From positions 29,373 through 93,372 of the forward strand of contig CAJUHR010000017.1 of assembly GCA_910586255.1 (NCBI GenBank): a DNA stretch of 64,000 bases. The letters are read 5' to 3'. Under the pieces are notes generated by a model. The model was not told the origin of the DNA. It made no database searches and saw only the letters and a program-made list of their open reading frames with translations. The position numbers and the translations under genes were made by a program. How positions within the stretch are numbered: position 1 is the first letter of the stretch; every line of letters begins with the position of its first letter. The DNA is from an uncultured Lachnospiraceae bacterium (lineage in GTDB: Bacteria; Bacillota; Clostridia; Lachnospirales; Lachnospiraceae). Shown here in pieces: positions 50,881 to 61,348 of the stretch.

Positions 50881-52899
50881 TCAACTGAAATCATACTGAA
50901 TCACAAGCTTTTTGCAATCCTCCGTCTCATCCCACCGGTCCTGGACATATTTCCGGATTCTTATTAGTATATCATAATTTCCCTGTTTGATATATAAAAT
51001 TTTTCTGTAAATATCATTAACTTTATAAACCGATGCCGGAACCGGTCCGATCACCTCCACACAGGAGCCGAAATGGCGCACAACCGAATCCCGGATCAAA
51101 TCCGTCATGTGTCCGGTCAGCTGCTCGTCCCTGCCCGCCACCTGCATTTTCAGCATATGGCAGGCAGGCGGATAATTCATAAGCCGCCGGTATCCCATTT
51201 CCAGACGGTAAAAGGTCTGATAATCCTGATTTGCCGCCGTGCAGATCCCGTAATGTTCCGGTATATAGGTCTGAATCACCGCTGTTCCCGGCTTCCTTCC
51301 CCGGCCTGCCCTGCCCGCCGCCTGGACCAGCAGCTGAAAGGTCCTCTCCGCGCACCTAAAATCCGGCGCGTACAAAGACACATCCGCCGCCAGAATCCCT
51401 ACCAGGGTTACCCCGGGGAAATCGTGGCCCTTGACAATCATCTGGGTGCCGATCAGAATATCCGCCTTTCCTCCCCCAAAAGCAGAGAGAATCCTCTCAT
51501 GTCCCCCCTTTTTTGCAGTGGTGTCCAAATCCATCCTGAGAATCCTGGCCCCGGGAAAGACACCAGCCGCCATCTCCTCAATCTTCTGGGTGCCGATGCC
51601 AAAGCCGGCCAGGTATTCGGAGCCGCAAAAGGGGCATGCTGACGGCATGGGAATCCGGTAGCCGCAGTAATGACAGACCAGAGAGCCGTTGTTGTGAAGC
51701 GTAAGCGATACGTCACAGTGGGGACATTTGATGGCCTTTCCGCAGCTTCGGCAGGACACAAAATTTGAATATCCCCGCCGGTTCATAAAAAGCATGACCT
51801 GCTCCTTCTTTTCCAGACGATCCTTTATCAGTTCCTGAAGCCTCCGGCTGAAAATCGACTTGTTGCCTGCCGCCATCTCCCGGCGCAGATCCACCACCTC
51901 CGTGACCGCCAGGGCGCTGCCGGCACTGGCTCGGTTATGCAGAGAAAACAGCTTGTAAACTCCTGCTTCTGCCTTGGAATAGGCTTCCAGAGACGGGGTG
52001 GCAGAGCCCATCACCAGACTGGCGCCGCTCATCCCTGCCAGGTGCTCCGCCACCTCCCTGGCATGATACCGGGGCGCCCCCTCGCTCTGGTAAGCTCCCT
52101 CATGCTCTTCATCGATAATGATCAGGCCCAGCCGCTCAAAGGGGGTAAAAAGCGCCGACCGGGCGCCGATCATCAGATCCGTCTCCCCTCTCCTGGCCCT
52201 CTCCAGCTGATCATACCGCTCTCCGGCTGACAGGCGGGAGTGCATGACGCAGATTTTCTCCCCGAACTGTCTGTAAAAACGCATCACAGTCTGATAGGTC
52301 AGGGCAATCTCCGGAATCAGGAGAATCACCTGCTGTCCCTTTGCCTGTATATGGCGGATCATAGCCATATATACCTCGGTCTTGCCGCTTCCTGTAATCC
52401 CGTGAAGCAGGCACGGCGTCCGTATGCCCTGATCATAATCCCGGCAGAATTCCTCCACGATTTTTTTCTGCTCCCTATTCAGAAAAACCTCTTCCTTATC
52501 AGGAGAGGAAAACGGTCCTTCCACCATAGATTTCACCACCTGCTGATTTCTGGCCTTTACCCTTCTCTTTACAGGAAGCACGGTTTTTAGCGCCTGGTTC
52601 ATGGTGGAGCCATACTGCTCCTTCATCCACCAGGCCAGTTCGATCAGCCGGGAATCCGCCGTCACACTGCCATCCACCAGCCCGGCCACATCCTTTAAGC
52701 GGGCTTTGTCAAAATCCGCCTTCTCTGTTATATCCACCACATACCCTTTGCGCACACGGTTTCCGGAACCAAAAGGAACGCAGACCTGACTTCCAATCCG
52801 GACATCCTTAAGCATCTCTTTGGGAATCCGATATTGAAAAATCCGATCCACGTTTTCGTGGGAAATATCTATAATAATACTGGCATATTTTACCGCCAT
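50881..52899 (-). CDS. priA: primosomal protein N' (replication restart helicase)
   Basis: Restarts stalled forks by loading the replisome. 672 residues from MAVKYASIIIDISHENVDR; DNA-binding N-terminal domain, helicase core with GITGSGKTEVYM, IIDEEHEGAYQ and GTQMIVKGHDFPGV, and the zinc module CRSCGKAIKCPHC ... CHYCGYRIPMPSACPFCG. Somewhat short for PriA but all parts are present. Start behind GGAGAG; followed by def. Confidence 0.96.
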   Translation of the reverse strand: MAVKYASIIIDISHENVDRIFQYRIPKEMLKDVRIGSQVCVPFGSGNRVRKGYVVDITEKADFDKARLKDVAGLVDGSVTADSRLIELAWWMKEQYGSTMNQALKTVLPVKRRVKARNQQVVKSMVEGPFSSPDKEEVFLNREQKKIVEEFCRDYDQGIRTPCLLHGITGSGKTEVYMAMIRHIQAKGQQVILLIPEIALTYQTVMRFYRQFGEKICVMHSRLSAGERYDQLERARRGETDLMIGARSALFTPFERLGLIIIDEEHEGAYQSEGAPRYHAREVAEHLAGMSGASLVMGSATPSLEAYSKAEAGVYKLFSLHNRASAGSALAVTEVVDLRREMAAGNKSIFSRRLQELIKDRLEKKEQVMLFMNRRGYSNFVSCRSCGKAIKCPHCDVSLTLHNNGSLVCHYCGYRIPMPSACPFCGSEYLAGFGIGTQKIEEMAAGVFPGARILRMDLDTTAKKGGHERILSAFGGGKADILIGTQMIVKGHDFPGVTLVGILAADVSLYAPDFRCAERTFQLLVQAAGRAGRGRKPGTAVIQTYIPEHYGICTAANQDYQTFYRLEMGYRRLMNYPPACHMLKMQVAGRDEQLTGHMTDLIRDSVVRHFGSCVEVIGPVPASVYKVNDIYRKILYIKQGNYDILIRIRKYVQDRWDETEDCKKLVIQYDFS

Positions 52900-52996
52900 A
52901 CACTCTCCTGTCCTTAAGCGCAAGCAGCCCGGCCTCTTCCTTCCGGACTCAGATGCTTCTTTTGCTTCTCACTGGGAAAAGCCTGCCGCGCGGCTC

Positions 52997-54355
52997 TTAT
53001 CCGTCTTTTAAAAGGCGCTCCGCCACCTTTCCCAGCTTCATGCTGTTAGAGCCCTTCAAAAGCACGCAATCGCCAGGACGCAGCATCTCTATGAGCTTTT
53101 CAGTGAGACCGTCCAGATCCTTCCCGTCAAAATGCAGACACAGCTCTCCCGCCTCAATTACTCCCGCCAGCTCTCCCAAGGTAAATACCACATCCACCGG
53201 GTGCTGCCCAAGCCAGCTTCCGATTTCCTCATGAAACCTTCCGGCCGTCTGCCCCAGCTCCTTCATGTCCGCCAGCACAGCCACCCTTTTCCCGGAAGTT
53301 TTCATGGAGAGAAGCACCTCAAGAGCCGCCATCATGGAAACCGGGCTTGCGTTATAGGTATCATCTATAATCGTCACCCCGTCCCGCTTGAAAATCTGCT
53401 GCCGTCCCTGAAAGCCCTGATATTCTTTAAGTCTTTCTGCCGCAGCCTTTAAGGGCACCCCATAAAGATCGGCCACTGCAAGGGCCGCCATGGCATTGCC
53501 CACGTGATGACGCCCCAGCACCTGCAGACTGACAGGGATCCTCCTCTCTTTGCAGACAGCCGTAAATACGGGCCGGCCCTCCACAAGACGGATATCCTCT
53601 GCCCGGTAATCGCAGTTCTCCCCGGTTCCGTAATAGATTGTAGAGCAGCCCTCCTTTGCCCTTGTCTCCCTCAGCATGGGGTCGTCCCCATTCAGCAAAA
53701 GAATCCCTCCGTCCTTCAGCCCGTCCTGAATGGTCAGCTTCTCCCGGTAGATATTCTCCTGGCTGCCCAGCTGCTCAATGTGCGTCACCCCCACATTGGT
53801 GATCACCGCCAAGTCTACCCGGGCGATCCTTGCGATCACGGTCAGTTCCCCGGGCATGCTCATCCCCAGCTCCAGCACGCCGATCTCATCTGCCGGGGTG
53901 ATCTCTGTCAAGGTGATGGGCACTCCCACCTGGCTGTTCTTATTGCCGGGGGTCTTGTACACCCGAAAGCCCGCAGACAGAGCGGCCGCCACCATCTCCC
54001 GGGTGGTAGTCTTTCCCACACTTCCTGTAATTCCCACCAAGGGCAGGGTGAGCCGGTCCCGGTAATAGGAGCCCACCGCCTGCAGGGCCTGCCGGGTATC
54101 CTCCACCCGGATCCAGGGATGGGTGTCCTCCATCTGATCATGTTCGGAGGTGAGCACTGCCGCCGCGCCGCCTTCAAACGCCTGTCCGATAAACCGGTGA
54201 GCGTCCACCCGCTCTCCCACCAGAGGCACAAACAGCTCCCCTCCCTGAATATCCTTTGAATCAATACTGACGCGCCTTAAGGACAGGCCCTCATCCCCGC
54301 ACAAAAGCCTGCCTCCCGTGGCCTTAACTATATCTCTTACCGTCATCTGTTCCAT
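52997..54355 (-). CDS. murF: UDP-MurNAc-tripeptide-D-Ala-D-Ala ligase
   Basis: Adds D-Ala-D-Ala to complete the peptidoglycan pentapeptide precursor. About 452 residues from MEQMTVRDIVKATGG; Mur-ligase P-loop GITGSVGKTTTREMV, GVLELGMSMPGE, IIDDTYNASPVSM and VLADMKELG. Upstream in-frame codons run through the murE-murF hairpin and are not used. Follows murE in the same transcript. Confidence 0.95.
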   Translation of the reverse strand: MEQMTVRDIVKATGGRLLCGDEGLSLRRVSIDSKDIQGGELFVPLVGERVDAHRFIGQAFEGGAAAVLTSEHDQMEDTHPWIRVEDTRQALQAVGSYYRDRLTLPLVGITGSVGKTTTREMVAAALSAGFRVYKTPGNKNSQVGVPITLTEITPADEIGVLELGMSMPGELTVIARIARVDLAVITNVGVTHIEQLGSQENIYREKLTIQDGLKDGGILLLNGDDPMLRETRAKEGCSTIYYGTGENCDYRAEDIRLVEGRPVFTAVCKERRIPVSLQVLGRHHVGNAMAALAVADLYGVPLKAAAERLKEYQGFQGRQQIFKRDGVTIIDDTYNASPVSMMAALEVLLSMKTSGKRVAVLADMKELGQTAGRFHEEIGSWLGQHPVDVVFTLGELAGVIEAGELCLHFDGKDLDGLTEKLIEMLRPGDCVLLKGSNSMKLGKVAERLLKDG

Positions 54356-54416
54356 ACATGCTTCCCTTTTCGTCTCTTCTATCTTATTCCCGCTTAAAGC
54401 CGCATATGCATTGCAC

Positions 54417-54452
54417 GACAGAAGCATCAAAAAATCTTTTGGTGCTTCTGTC
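54417..54452 (-). other. long hairpin in the murE-murF gap
   Basis: Inverted repeat GACAGAAGCA / TGCTTCTGTC with an inner CAAAA/TTTTG extension, giving a stem of about 15 pairs with one mismatch. It lies in the 119-base gap between murE and murF, with no T-run, so it is more likely an RNA processing or stability element than a terminator. Confidence 0.5.
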
Positions 54453-54474
54453 ATTGCACTCCCCATCCGGATCT

Positions 54475-55941
54475 CTACAAGCCAGCCACTACCTCCTGCA
54501 CCACCGCCCGGTCCAGAAACGGATACCGGACCCCGGCAATCTCCTGGTAATCCTCATGGCCCTTTCCGATAATGGCAATCATATCCCCCTGTTCGGCGTG
54601 GGTGATACTGTAGGCAATGGCCTCCCTCCGGTCCGCAATCTCGATAAACTCTCCTCCGGTTTTCTCGATGCTTCCCCGGATATCCGCCATAATATCCTCC
54701 ACCCGCTCATACCGGGAATTGTCCGCGGTGATAATGGTAAAATCCGCCATCCGCCCGGCAATCTCCCCCATGGAATATCTCCGGTCCTTAGACCGGTTTC
54801 CTCCGCATCCAAACACACATACCAGCCTTTTGGGCCGGTATTCCCGCAGAGTGGAAAGCAGGCTCTCCATGCTGACCGCGTTGTGGGCATAATCCACAAT
54901 CACGCAGCACTTTTTTGATGTATAAACGATCTCCATCCTTCCATCCAGCTTTAAATGCTCCAAAGCATGACACAGCGCTTCTCTCTCCACCCCTGCCTTT
55001 AGGCATACGGCAGAAGCAGCCAGGGCATTGCTCACATTAAATCTGCCCGGAATATTGACTCTCACCGGAATCAGATGTTCCTTATCCCCTTTCCGCCAAA
55101 GTTCAAATTCCAGCCCCACAAAATCCGGCCGGGACACATAGCGGATATCCTCCGCCTTAAAGCAGGACATTTCCCCTTCTCCAAAGCCCTCCCAAGAACA
55201 GGGAATCTCCCGGGTAATGCCACCGATATGTTCATCCTCCATATTGATGAGGGCAAAACGGCTCTGCCGGAAAATCTGCTTTTTATAATACAGATATTCT
55301 TCAAAATTCTCATGCTCATTCGGTCCGATGTGATCCGGAGAAATGTTGGTAAATAAGGCATAGTCAAAGATAATTCCCTCCACCCGGCACAATTTTAAGG
55401 CCTGGGAGGAAACCTCCATGACACAGCACTGACACCCGGCCTCTGCCATCCGGGCAAAATACCGGTGAAGCTCATAGGACTCCGGCGTGGTGTTCACCGT
55501 GGGAAAATGCTCCTCCCCATAAGAGACTCCATTGGTTCCGATAATCCCCGTCTTTTTTCCCGCAGCCTCTAAAATGGCACGAATCATGTGGGCCGTGGTG
55601 GTTTTACCCTTGGTTCCTGTGACCCCGATCAAAAAAAGCTTCTCTGCCGGATATCCGAACCGGGCCGCCGATAAAAGCGCCAGAGCCTCCCGTCCCTTCT
55701 TCACCCGAAGCACAGTCACCTCCGGCGGCGCCGAAATCTTCCTTTCCACCACCAGCACCCGGACTCCCGCCTCAAGCACCTGGGGAATAAACTCATGGGA
55801 ATCCACCCTGGAGCCCGCGATACACACAAACACTGCCCCCGGCGCCGCCTTTCTGGAATCAAAAACCACCTCATCCACATCCGCCAGAAGGCTTCCCTGG
55901 ACCAATTCATATTCCAGTCCGGCCAACCAATCCTTCAGCAT
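54475..55941 (-). CDS. murE: UDP-MurNAc-tripeptide synthetase
   Basis: Adds the third amino acid to UDP-MurNAc-L-Ala-D-Glu. 488 residues from MLKDWLAGLEYEL; VFDSRKAAPGAVFVC, the P-loop GVTGTKGKTTTAHMI, TTPESYELHRY, and VDYAHNAVSMESLL. The specificity region reads ADNSRYERVEDI; the DNPR motif typical of meso-DAP-adding MurE is replaced by DNSR, so the third residue may be meso-DAP or Lys. Start behind GGAGGAG. Confidence 0.94.
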   Translation of the reverse strand: MLKDWLAGLEYELVQGSLLADVDEVVFDSRKAAPGAVFVCIAGSRVDSHEFIPQVLEAGVRVLVVERKISAPPEVTVLRVKKGREALALLSAARFGYPAEKLFLIGVTGTKGKTTTAHMIRAILEAAGKKTGIIGTNGVSYGEEHFPTVNTTPESYELHRYFARMAEAGCQCCVMEVSSQALKLCRVEGIIFDYALFTNISPDHIGPNEHENFEEYLYYKKQIFRQSRFALINMEDEHIGGITREIPCSWEGFGEGEMSCFKAEDIRYVSRPDFVGLEFELWRKGDKEHLIPVRVNIPGRFNVSNALAASAVCLKAGVEREALCHALEHLKLDGRMEIVYTSKKCCVIVDYAHNAVSMESLLSTLREYRPKRLVCVFGCGGNRSKDRRYSMGEIAGRMADFTIITADNSRYERVEDIMADIRGSIEKTGGEFIEIADRREAIAYSITHAEQGDMIAIIGKGHEDYQEIAGVRYPFLDRAVVQEVVAGL

Positions 55942-55960
55942 ACAATCTCCTCCCTGCACT

Positions 55961-57631
55961 CTAGAAAAGTCCTGTAATCTTGCCCTCCTCGTTCACATCG
56001 ATCCCGTCCGCCGCCGGCTTTTTGGGAAGTCCCGGCATAGTCATAATGGCCCCTGTAAGCACCACCACAAACCCGGCTCCCGCCGAAACGTATACGTCTC
56101 TCACATTGATTGTAAATCCTGAGGGCCGTCCCAGCTTATTTTGATCATCCGAGAGAGAGTACTGGGTCTTGGCCATACAAACCGGAAGCTTTCCAAAGCC
56201 CATCTCTTCAATTCTGGCCAGGGCTTTGGCGGCCGCCGGCGTATAGCTGACCCCCTCCGCCCCGTAGATTTCAGAGGCCACCGTGTATACCTTATCCTTC
56301 AGGCTCATCTCATCGGGATAGATGGGGTGATAATTGCTCTCCTTGTGAGCAAGGGTGTCCAGCACCTTCTTTGCCAGAGCCTCGCCTCCCTCGCCGCCTT
56401 TGGCCCAGACCTCCGATAAGGCAAATTCACATCCCCGCTCCTCGCAGAACCGGCGGATGAACTCGTACTCTGCCTGAGTATCGCTGGTAAAGGAATTGAG
56501 CGTCACCACCACAGGCACATCATACTTCTGAATATTTTCAATGTGTTTTTCCAGATTGACAATCCCCCGCTCCAAAGCCTCCAGATTTTCACTTCCCAGC
56601 TCTGTTTTGGATACACCACCATTATATTTCAGCGCCCGCACGGTTGCCACCAAAACCACTGCATCCGGCTTTAGTCCCGCTTTCCTGCACTTAATGTCCA
56701 AAAACTTTTCTGCTCCCAAATCAGCGCCAAAGCCGGCCTCTGTCACCACAATGTCTGCCAGCTTTAAGGCTGTCTTTGTAGCGCGGACACTGTTGCAGCC
56801 GTGGGCAATATTGGCAAAGGGTCCTCCGTGAACCAGGGCACCGGTATGTTCCAGAGTCTGAATAAGGTTCGGCTTGATTGCATCCTTCAAAAGAGCCGCC
56901 ATGGCTCCCACCGCGTTAAGCTGGGCAGCTGTCACCGGCTCTCCGGCATAATTGTAGGCCACAATAATCCGTCCCAGTCTCTCCTTCAGATCCTTCATGT
57001 CGTCTGCCAGGCACAAAATCGCCATGATCTCCGAGGCCACTGTAATCACAAAATGATCCTCCCGCACTACCCCGTCTGCCTTGGCTCCCAGACCCACCAC
57101 GATATTGCGCAGCGCCCGATCATTCATGTCAAGACACCGTTTCCACAGAACCTGCCTTGTGTCAATCTGAAGGGCATTTCCCTGCTGGATGTGATTGTCA
57201 AGAAGGGCTGCCAGCAGGTTATTGGCTGAGGTGATGGCGTGGAAATCTCCGGTAAAATGAAGATTTAAATCCTCCATGGGAACCACCTGGGCATAGCCGC
57301 CTCCCGCCGCTCCGCCCTTGATACCAAAGCAAGGGCCGAGAGAAGGCTCCCGCAGAGCCAGAAGGGTCTTTTCCCCCAGACGGCTTAGGGCGTCCGCCAG
57401 TCCGATGCTGGTGGTGGTTTTTCCCTCTCCCGCCGGGGTAGGGTTGATGGCAGTCACCAAAACCAGCTTTCCGTCCGGATTGTCCTTCGCCTTCTGCCAC
57501 AGCTCGTCCGTCAGCTTTGCCTTGTACTTTCCGTACAGCTCCAAGTCATCCTCCCCAATGGCATAGGCTGCCGCCACCTCTTTGATTGGCTTCATCTCAG
57601 CTTCCTGTGCAATCTGAATGTCTGTTTTCAT
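55961..57631 (-). CDS. fhs: formate-tetrahydrofolate ligase
   Basis: ATP-dependent formation of 10-formyl-THF, supplying formyl groups for purines and initiator tRNA and used in acetogenic one-carbon flow. 556 residues; P-loop TPAGEGKTTTSIGL, REPSLGPCFGIKGGAAGGGYAQ, FTGDFHAITSANNLL and NLIQTLEHTGALVHGGPFANIAHG are diagnostic. Behind GGAGGGC, 36 bases after ftsK. Confidence 0.97.
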   Translation of the reverse strand: MKTDIQIAQEAEMKPIKEVAAAYAIGEDDLELYGKYKAKLTDELWQKAKDNPDGKLVLVTAINPTPAGEGKTTTSIGLADALSRLGEKTLLALREPSLGPCFGIKGGAAGGGYAQVVPMEDLNLHFTGDFHAITSANNLLAALLDNHIQQGNALQIDTRQVLWKRCLDMNDRALRNIVVGLGAKADGVVREDHFVITVASEIMAILCLADDMKDLKERLGRIIVAYNYAGEPVTAAQLNAVGAMAALLKDAIKPNLIQTLEHTGALVHGGPFANIAHGCNSVRATKTALKLADIVVTEAGFGADLGAEKFLDIKCRKAGLKPDAVVLVATVRALKYNGGVSKTELGSENLEALERGIVNLEKHIENIQKYDVPVVVTLNSFTSDTQAEYEFIRRFCEERGCEFALSEVWAKGGEGGEALAKKVLDTLAHKESNYHPIYPDEMSLKDKVYTVASEIYGAEGVSYTPAAAKALARIEEMGFGKLPVCMAKTQYSLSDDQNKLGRPSGFTINVRDVYVSAGAGFVVVLTGAIMTMPGLPKKPAADGIDVNEEGKITGLF

Positions 57632-57667
57632 CCTTTTTGTGCCCTCCTTCTTGATATTGGTAATCTG

Positions 57668-60600
57668 TTACAACAGTTCCTCAAACTCTTCCATGGTAAT
57701 GAGAATCTTCCTGGGCTTTGTCCCTTCCTCATCTCCCACCACGCCGGCGTCTGCCAGCTGGTCCATGATCCTAGCCGCCCGGTTAAATCCAATCTTGAAC
57801 ATTCTCTGCAGCATGCCGATGGAAGCCTTGTCCTTCTCAATGATAAATCTGCCGGCCTGTTCAAAATATTCATCTCTTCCGCTGTTATTGCCACCTCCGC
57901 CGGGTCCTGCCATTGCCGGAGCTTCGCTCATCTGCTTTTCCACATCTGGGTCATACTGAGCGGTCATTCCCTGCTCCGCAAGAAATTCCACAACCCGCTG
58001 AACCTCCGAATCGGACACAAAAGCCCCCTGCACTCTCACAGGCTTGGGAATCCCTGACGGGAAGAACAGCATGTCTCCCTTTCCAAGCAGCTTCTCCGCC
58101 CCGTACATATCAATAATCGTCCGGGAATCCACTCCCGAGGACACGGAAAACGCGATTCTGGAAGGTACATTGGCCTTGATCAGTCCGGTGATTACATTGA
58201 CGGACGGCCTCTGGGTAGCAATCACCAGGTGAATTCCTGCCGCCCGGGCTAACTGGGCCAGACGGCAGATGGCGTCCTCCACCTCCCCGGGAGCCACCAT
58301 CATCAGATCTGCCAGCTCGTCCACAATGATAATAATCTGTGGCATCTTTTCCGGCTTCTCCTCCTGAGGCACATCCCCCAGACTGTCAATCCGGCTGTTG
58401 TATCCGCTTATATTGCGCACATTGCAGGCCGCAAACTTTTTGTACCGGTCCTGCATCTCTGCCACCGCCCAGTTTAAGGCGCCGGAGGCCTTCTTGGGGT
58501 CCGTCACCACCGGAATCAAAAGATGGGGGATCCCGTTGTACACACTGAGCTCAACCACCTTGGGATCCACCATAATCAGCTTCACATCATCCGGACTGGA
58601 CTTAAAGAGAATACTCATAATCAGTGTATTGATACACACGGATTTTCCGGATCCGGTGGCTCCCGCTATAAGCAGATGAGGCATTTTGGCAATGTCCGTC
58701 ACCACCACCTGACCGCCGATATCCTTCCCCACGGCAAAGGCCAGACGGGACGGGTGACTCCGGAATGCCTCCGACTCTAAAAGCTCCCGCAGATACACCG
58801 TAATGTTCTCCTTGTTGGGCACCTCGATTCCCACCGCCGATTTGCCGGGAATAGGCGCCTCGATCCGGATGTCCGCAGCCGCCAGACTCAGCTTGATATC
58901 ATCTGCCAGTCCCACGATCTTGCTGACCTTAACCCCCTGCTCCGGGTGAAGCTCGTACCGGGTTACAGCCGGACCGCAGCTGATATTGGTCACAGTCACG
59001 CCTACGCCGAAATCCCGCAGAGTCTGCTGCAGCTTTACCGCCGTATCCTTATACTCCTGACCGGTTCCGGCCATGGCCTGCAAATTCCCCCGCTTTAGCA
59101 GGGTGACGGAAGGAAATATATATTCTCTCTTAGGCTGCTCCTTTTTGGTCTGAATCTGCTGCTGGACACTGGCTTCTCCGGCCTTAAAAGCCTCCCTGGC
59201 CTCCTGTCTTTTTGATTCCAGCTTTTTTGCCAGGGCTTCCGTGTCCGATTCAATCACCTTTCCGGAGGCTGTAATTACCCGCTTTGACTCCTCGGGAATC
59301 ACAAATTCATTTTCATAAATTCCCCGGTCCAGGGTCCGTTTTGTCTCAATGTCTGCTTCCACGTAAGCGTCCGGCTCTTCCTCCTCTTCATAATACGCCG
59401 CAAAGTCTTCCGATGAGCTCTCCTTGCAGCCATCCATAAAGATCTCTTCTTCCTCCGGCTCCTCTTCATACCGAACCACCGGCGGCCTCGATATCTGAGT
59501 AATTTTTCCTGTCTCCCAGGCTTCCGATTGGTAGGCCGCTCCCGCAACCGGCTCTGATTCTTCTATAAATCCCGGCCCTTCACTCTCTCCCGGATCCTCC
59601 ATCAAATTCTCCTTCATCCCGTCCGCCATAGCCAGGCGATCCCAGGAATCCTCCGGCTCCGGAACCATCTCCCTCTTAAATGCCTCTTCTTTTGGAGCTG
59701 TCTCCCGCTTAATTATCTCTTCCCGGTTTTCTCTGCTTTTTGTCCTCTCATCCAGAGAAGATGAAAGACCGTGAAAGGACGGCTCTGAGGCCGGCTTGTG
59801 GAAGGCGGGAGGCTCTGCCGGTCTGCCGAAGCTTCCCTCCGAATCACTCAGACGGGAAATACCCTCTGCCACCAGACGCTGTGCCGACTCCGCCGGGGAC
59901 AAAACCTCATCTGCCTCAAAAGGCGCCTGGTCCTTCCCCTCATAATCGGAAGGCATATTAATCCTGCCGGTAAAAACATCGGCCGGATCCACGGCAGGCT
60001 CTTCCGGCCTTTCCGCCGCTTTTTCTGCCTTCTCCTGCCGGGTCTTTGTCTCCTGTCCGCTCTCCCTGCCATTTAGAGAGCTTTTCTTGTCCGGTTCTGG
60101 GAAAGTCGGGCTGTTCTCTGAATGGGAATCAGCCACCTCCGGCCCCATTTCCGGCGAGATGGATTCCTCCGCGTTGTATTCCTGATATTCCTGAACTTTT
60201 GGTTCCCCGTAATCCTCCTCCGTCACGGAGAGATCGGTGGAATCTAAGTTTACTCCCCGGATTCTCTGCTCCTTCTGGATACGGCGCTGTTCCTCCTTCT
60301 GTTCGGCCCGGGCCTCCCGCCGCCGGTTCATATCCTCCCTGGCATAGCGGTATGCAGCGTCCCCCTGCTTTTTTATAACCTTTACCAGAGAGCGCTCCGT
60401 AATACACACTGCACTGACAGCAAATCCCACCACCAGCACAAGAAATGCCCCAACATTCCCCAAAACAGATGTAAGCCCCTTGCAGATCAATCCGCCGATC
60501 AGACCGCCTCCCACACTGCTTTCTGCAGAAAGGCGGTAATATTCCATAATCCCTGCCTTTGCCTCCGGCTCCTTTCCAAACAAGAGCTGGGCAAAGCCAC

Positions 60601-61078
60601 ACAGCACCAGCACGGCTCCGATGGAAGCCAGCAGCTTGCGCATAGCCGTCCGGTTCCCCCGATTGGAGAGATAAAAACATGTTCCCACAAATAAAAGAAG
60701 TGGGGCAATGAATCCCACGATTCCAAAAATCCCCAGTTGAAAAGCCCGCAAATATTTTCCTGCTATCCCGCACAGATGAAAATTACTCAAAAACAGCAAA
60801 ACCCCAATGGCAAAGGACAAAATAACAAGCACCTCCGCGCCGATAAAATCCTCTTCCTCCACCGCGGGCTCCACATTCCTCTGATTCTTTCCGGATGTGG
60901 CCTTTCCCCCGGCATTAGCTCCCGTGCCGCCGGTTCCTGATGATTTCTGCCTTGCGCCGGCTGTTTTGCCCTTTATATCTCCCCCTTTGACTTGGGAGTT
61001 CTTTGCCCTGCCGCCGGTCTTTTGGACTCTGTGCTCATTCTCATCTGCCGCAGTCCGTCTATTTATTGTTGCTGCCAC
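57668..61078 (-). CDS. ftsK: FtsK/SpoIIIE DNA translocase
   Basis: Septal DNA pump that clears chromosomes at division or sporulation. 1136 residues: N-terminal membrane domain with about four helices (VLVILSFAIGVLLFLSNF, GFIAPLLLFVGTCFYL), a long acidic, Pro/Glu-rich linker (~270-640), then the motor with IAGATGSGKSVCINTL, IIVDELADLMMV and THLVIATQRPSV-like segment (HLVIATQRPSVNVIT), and the C-terminal gamma winged helix (SIGMLQRMFKIGFNRAARIMDQL). Starts with GTG 61078 behind AGGAGG. Own promoter at 61111-61139; first gene of the long right-hand series. Confidence 0.96.
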   Translation of the reverse strand: MAATINRRTAADENEHRVQKTGGRAKNSQVKGGDIKGKTAGARQKSSGTGGTGANAGGKATSGKNQRNVEPAVEEEDFIGAEVLVILSFAIGVLLFLSNFHLCGIAGKYLRAFQLGIFGIVGFIAPLLLFVGTCFYLSNRGNRTAMRKLLASIGAVLVLCGFAQLLFGKEPEAKAGIMEYYRLSAESSVGGGLIGGLICKGLTSVLGNVGAFLVLVVGFAVSAVCITERSLVKVIKKQGDAAYRYAREDMNRRREARAEQKEEQRRIQKEQRIRGVNLDSTDLSVTEEDYGEPKVQEYQEYNAEESISPEMGPEVADSHSENSPTFPEPDKKSSLNGRESGQETKTRQEKAEKAAERPEEPAVDPADVFTGRINMPSDYEGKDQAPFEADEVLSPAESAQRLVAEGISRLSDSEGSFGRPAEPPAFHKPASEPSFHGLSSSLDERTKSRENREEIIKRETAPKEEAFKREMVPEPEDSWDRLAMADGMKENLMEDPGESEGPGFIEESEPVAGAAYQSEAWETGKITQISRPPVVRYEEEPEEEEIFMDGCKESSSEDFAAYYEEEEEPDAYVEADIETKRTLDRGIYENEFVIPEESKRVITASGKVIESDTEALAKKLESKRQEAREAFKAGEASVQQQIQTKKEQPKREYIFPSVTLLKRGNLQAMAGTGQEYKDTAVKLQQTLRDFGVGVTVTNISCGPAVTRYELHPEQGVKVSKIVGLADDIKLSLAAADIRIEAPIPGKSAVGIEVPNKENITVYLRELLESEAFRSHPSRLAFAVGKDIGGQVVVTDIAKMPHLLIAGATGSGKSVCINTLIMSILFKSSPDDVKLIMVDPKVVELSVYNGIPHLLIPVVTDPKKASGALNWAVAEMQDRYKKFAACNVRNISGYNSRIDSLGDVPQEEKPEKMPQIIIIVDELADLMMVAPGEVEDAICRLAQLARAAGIHLVIATQRPSVNVITGLIKANVPSRIAFSVSSGVDSRTIIDMYGAEKLLGKGDMLFFPSGIPKPVRVQGAFVSDSEVQRVVEFLAEQGMTAQYDPDVEKQMSEAPAMAGPGGGGNNSGRDEYFEQAGRFIIEKDKASIGMLQRMFKIGFNRAARIMDQLADAGVVGDEEGTKPRKILITMEEFEELL

Positions 61079-61110
61079 AAATACATGCCTCCTGTTCTCT
61101 GCTTAGGATA

Positions 61111-61139
61111 GTATACAAAAAAATAATGGGAAATGCAAC
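61111..61139 (-). promoter_or_regulatory. promoter of ftsK and the long downstream series
   Basis: Minus strand TTGCAT (61134-61139), 17-base spacer, TATACT (61111-61116), about 33 bases before the GTG start. The remaining gap to 61348 holds no gene; a plus-strand TTGCTT-17-TAAAGT near 61200-61230 could serve the relic at 61349. Confidence 0.75.
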
Positions 61140-61348
61140 CACATACTCAAAAGAGTAAACAGTAACACATTGGTCGATTAATATTTTTTGAAAATAATTT
61201 TGCTTTTTCATTCCGGCTATGTTAAAGTAAATCCATCTTTTCAACAGTCTGTTCTGTTTTTTCGCAGGTATAGGTTTCTTTTAACCCTATTTTATCTTTT
61301 TAAATTTTCTGATGACAATGTTGATCTGTCAAAGGAGGTATTTGTATT

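Noticed and set aside
50881..52899. PriA truncated because it is shorter than many homologues
   Set aside because: N-terminal DNA-binding domain, helicase motifs, zinc module and C-terminal domain are all present.
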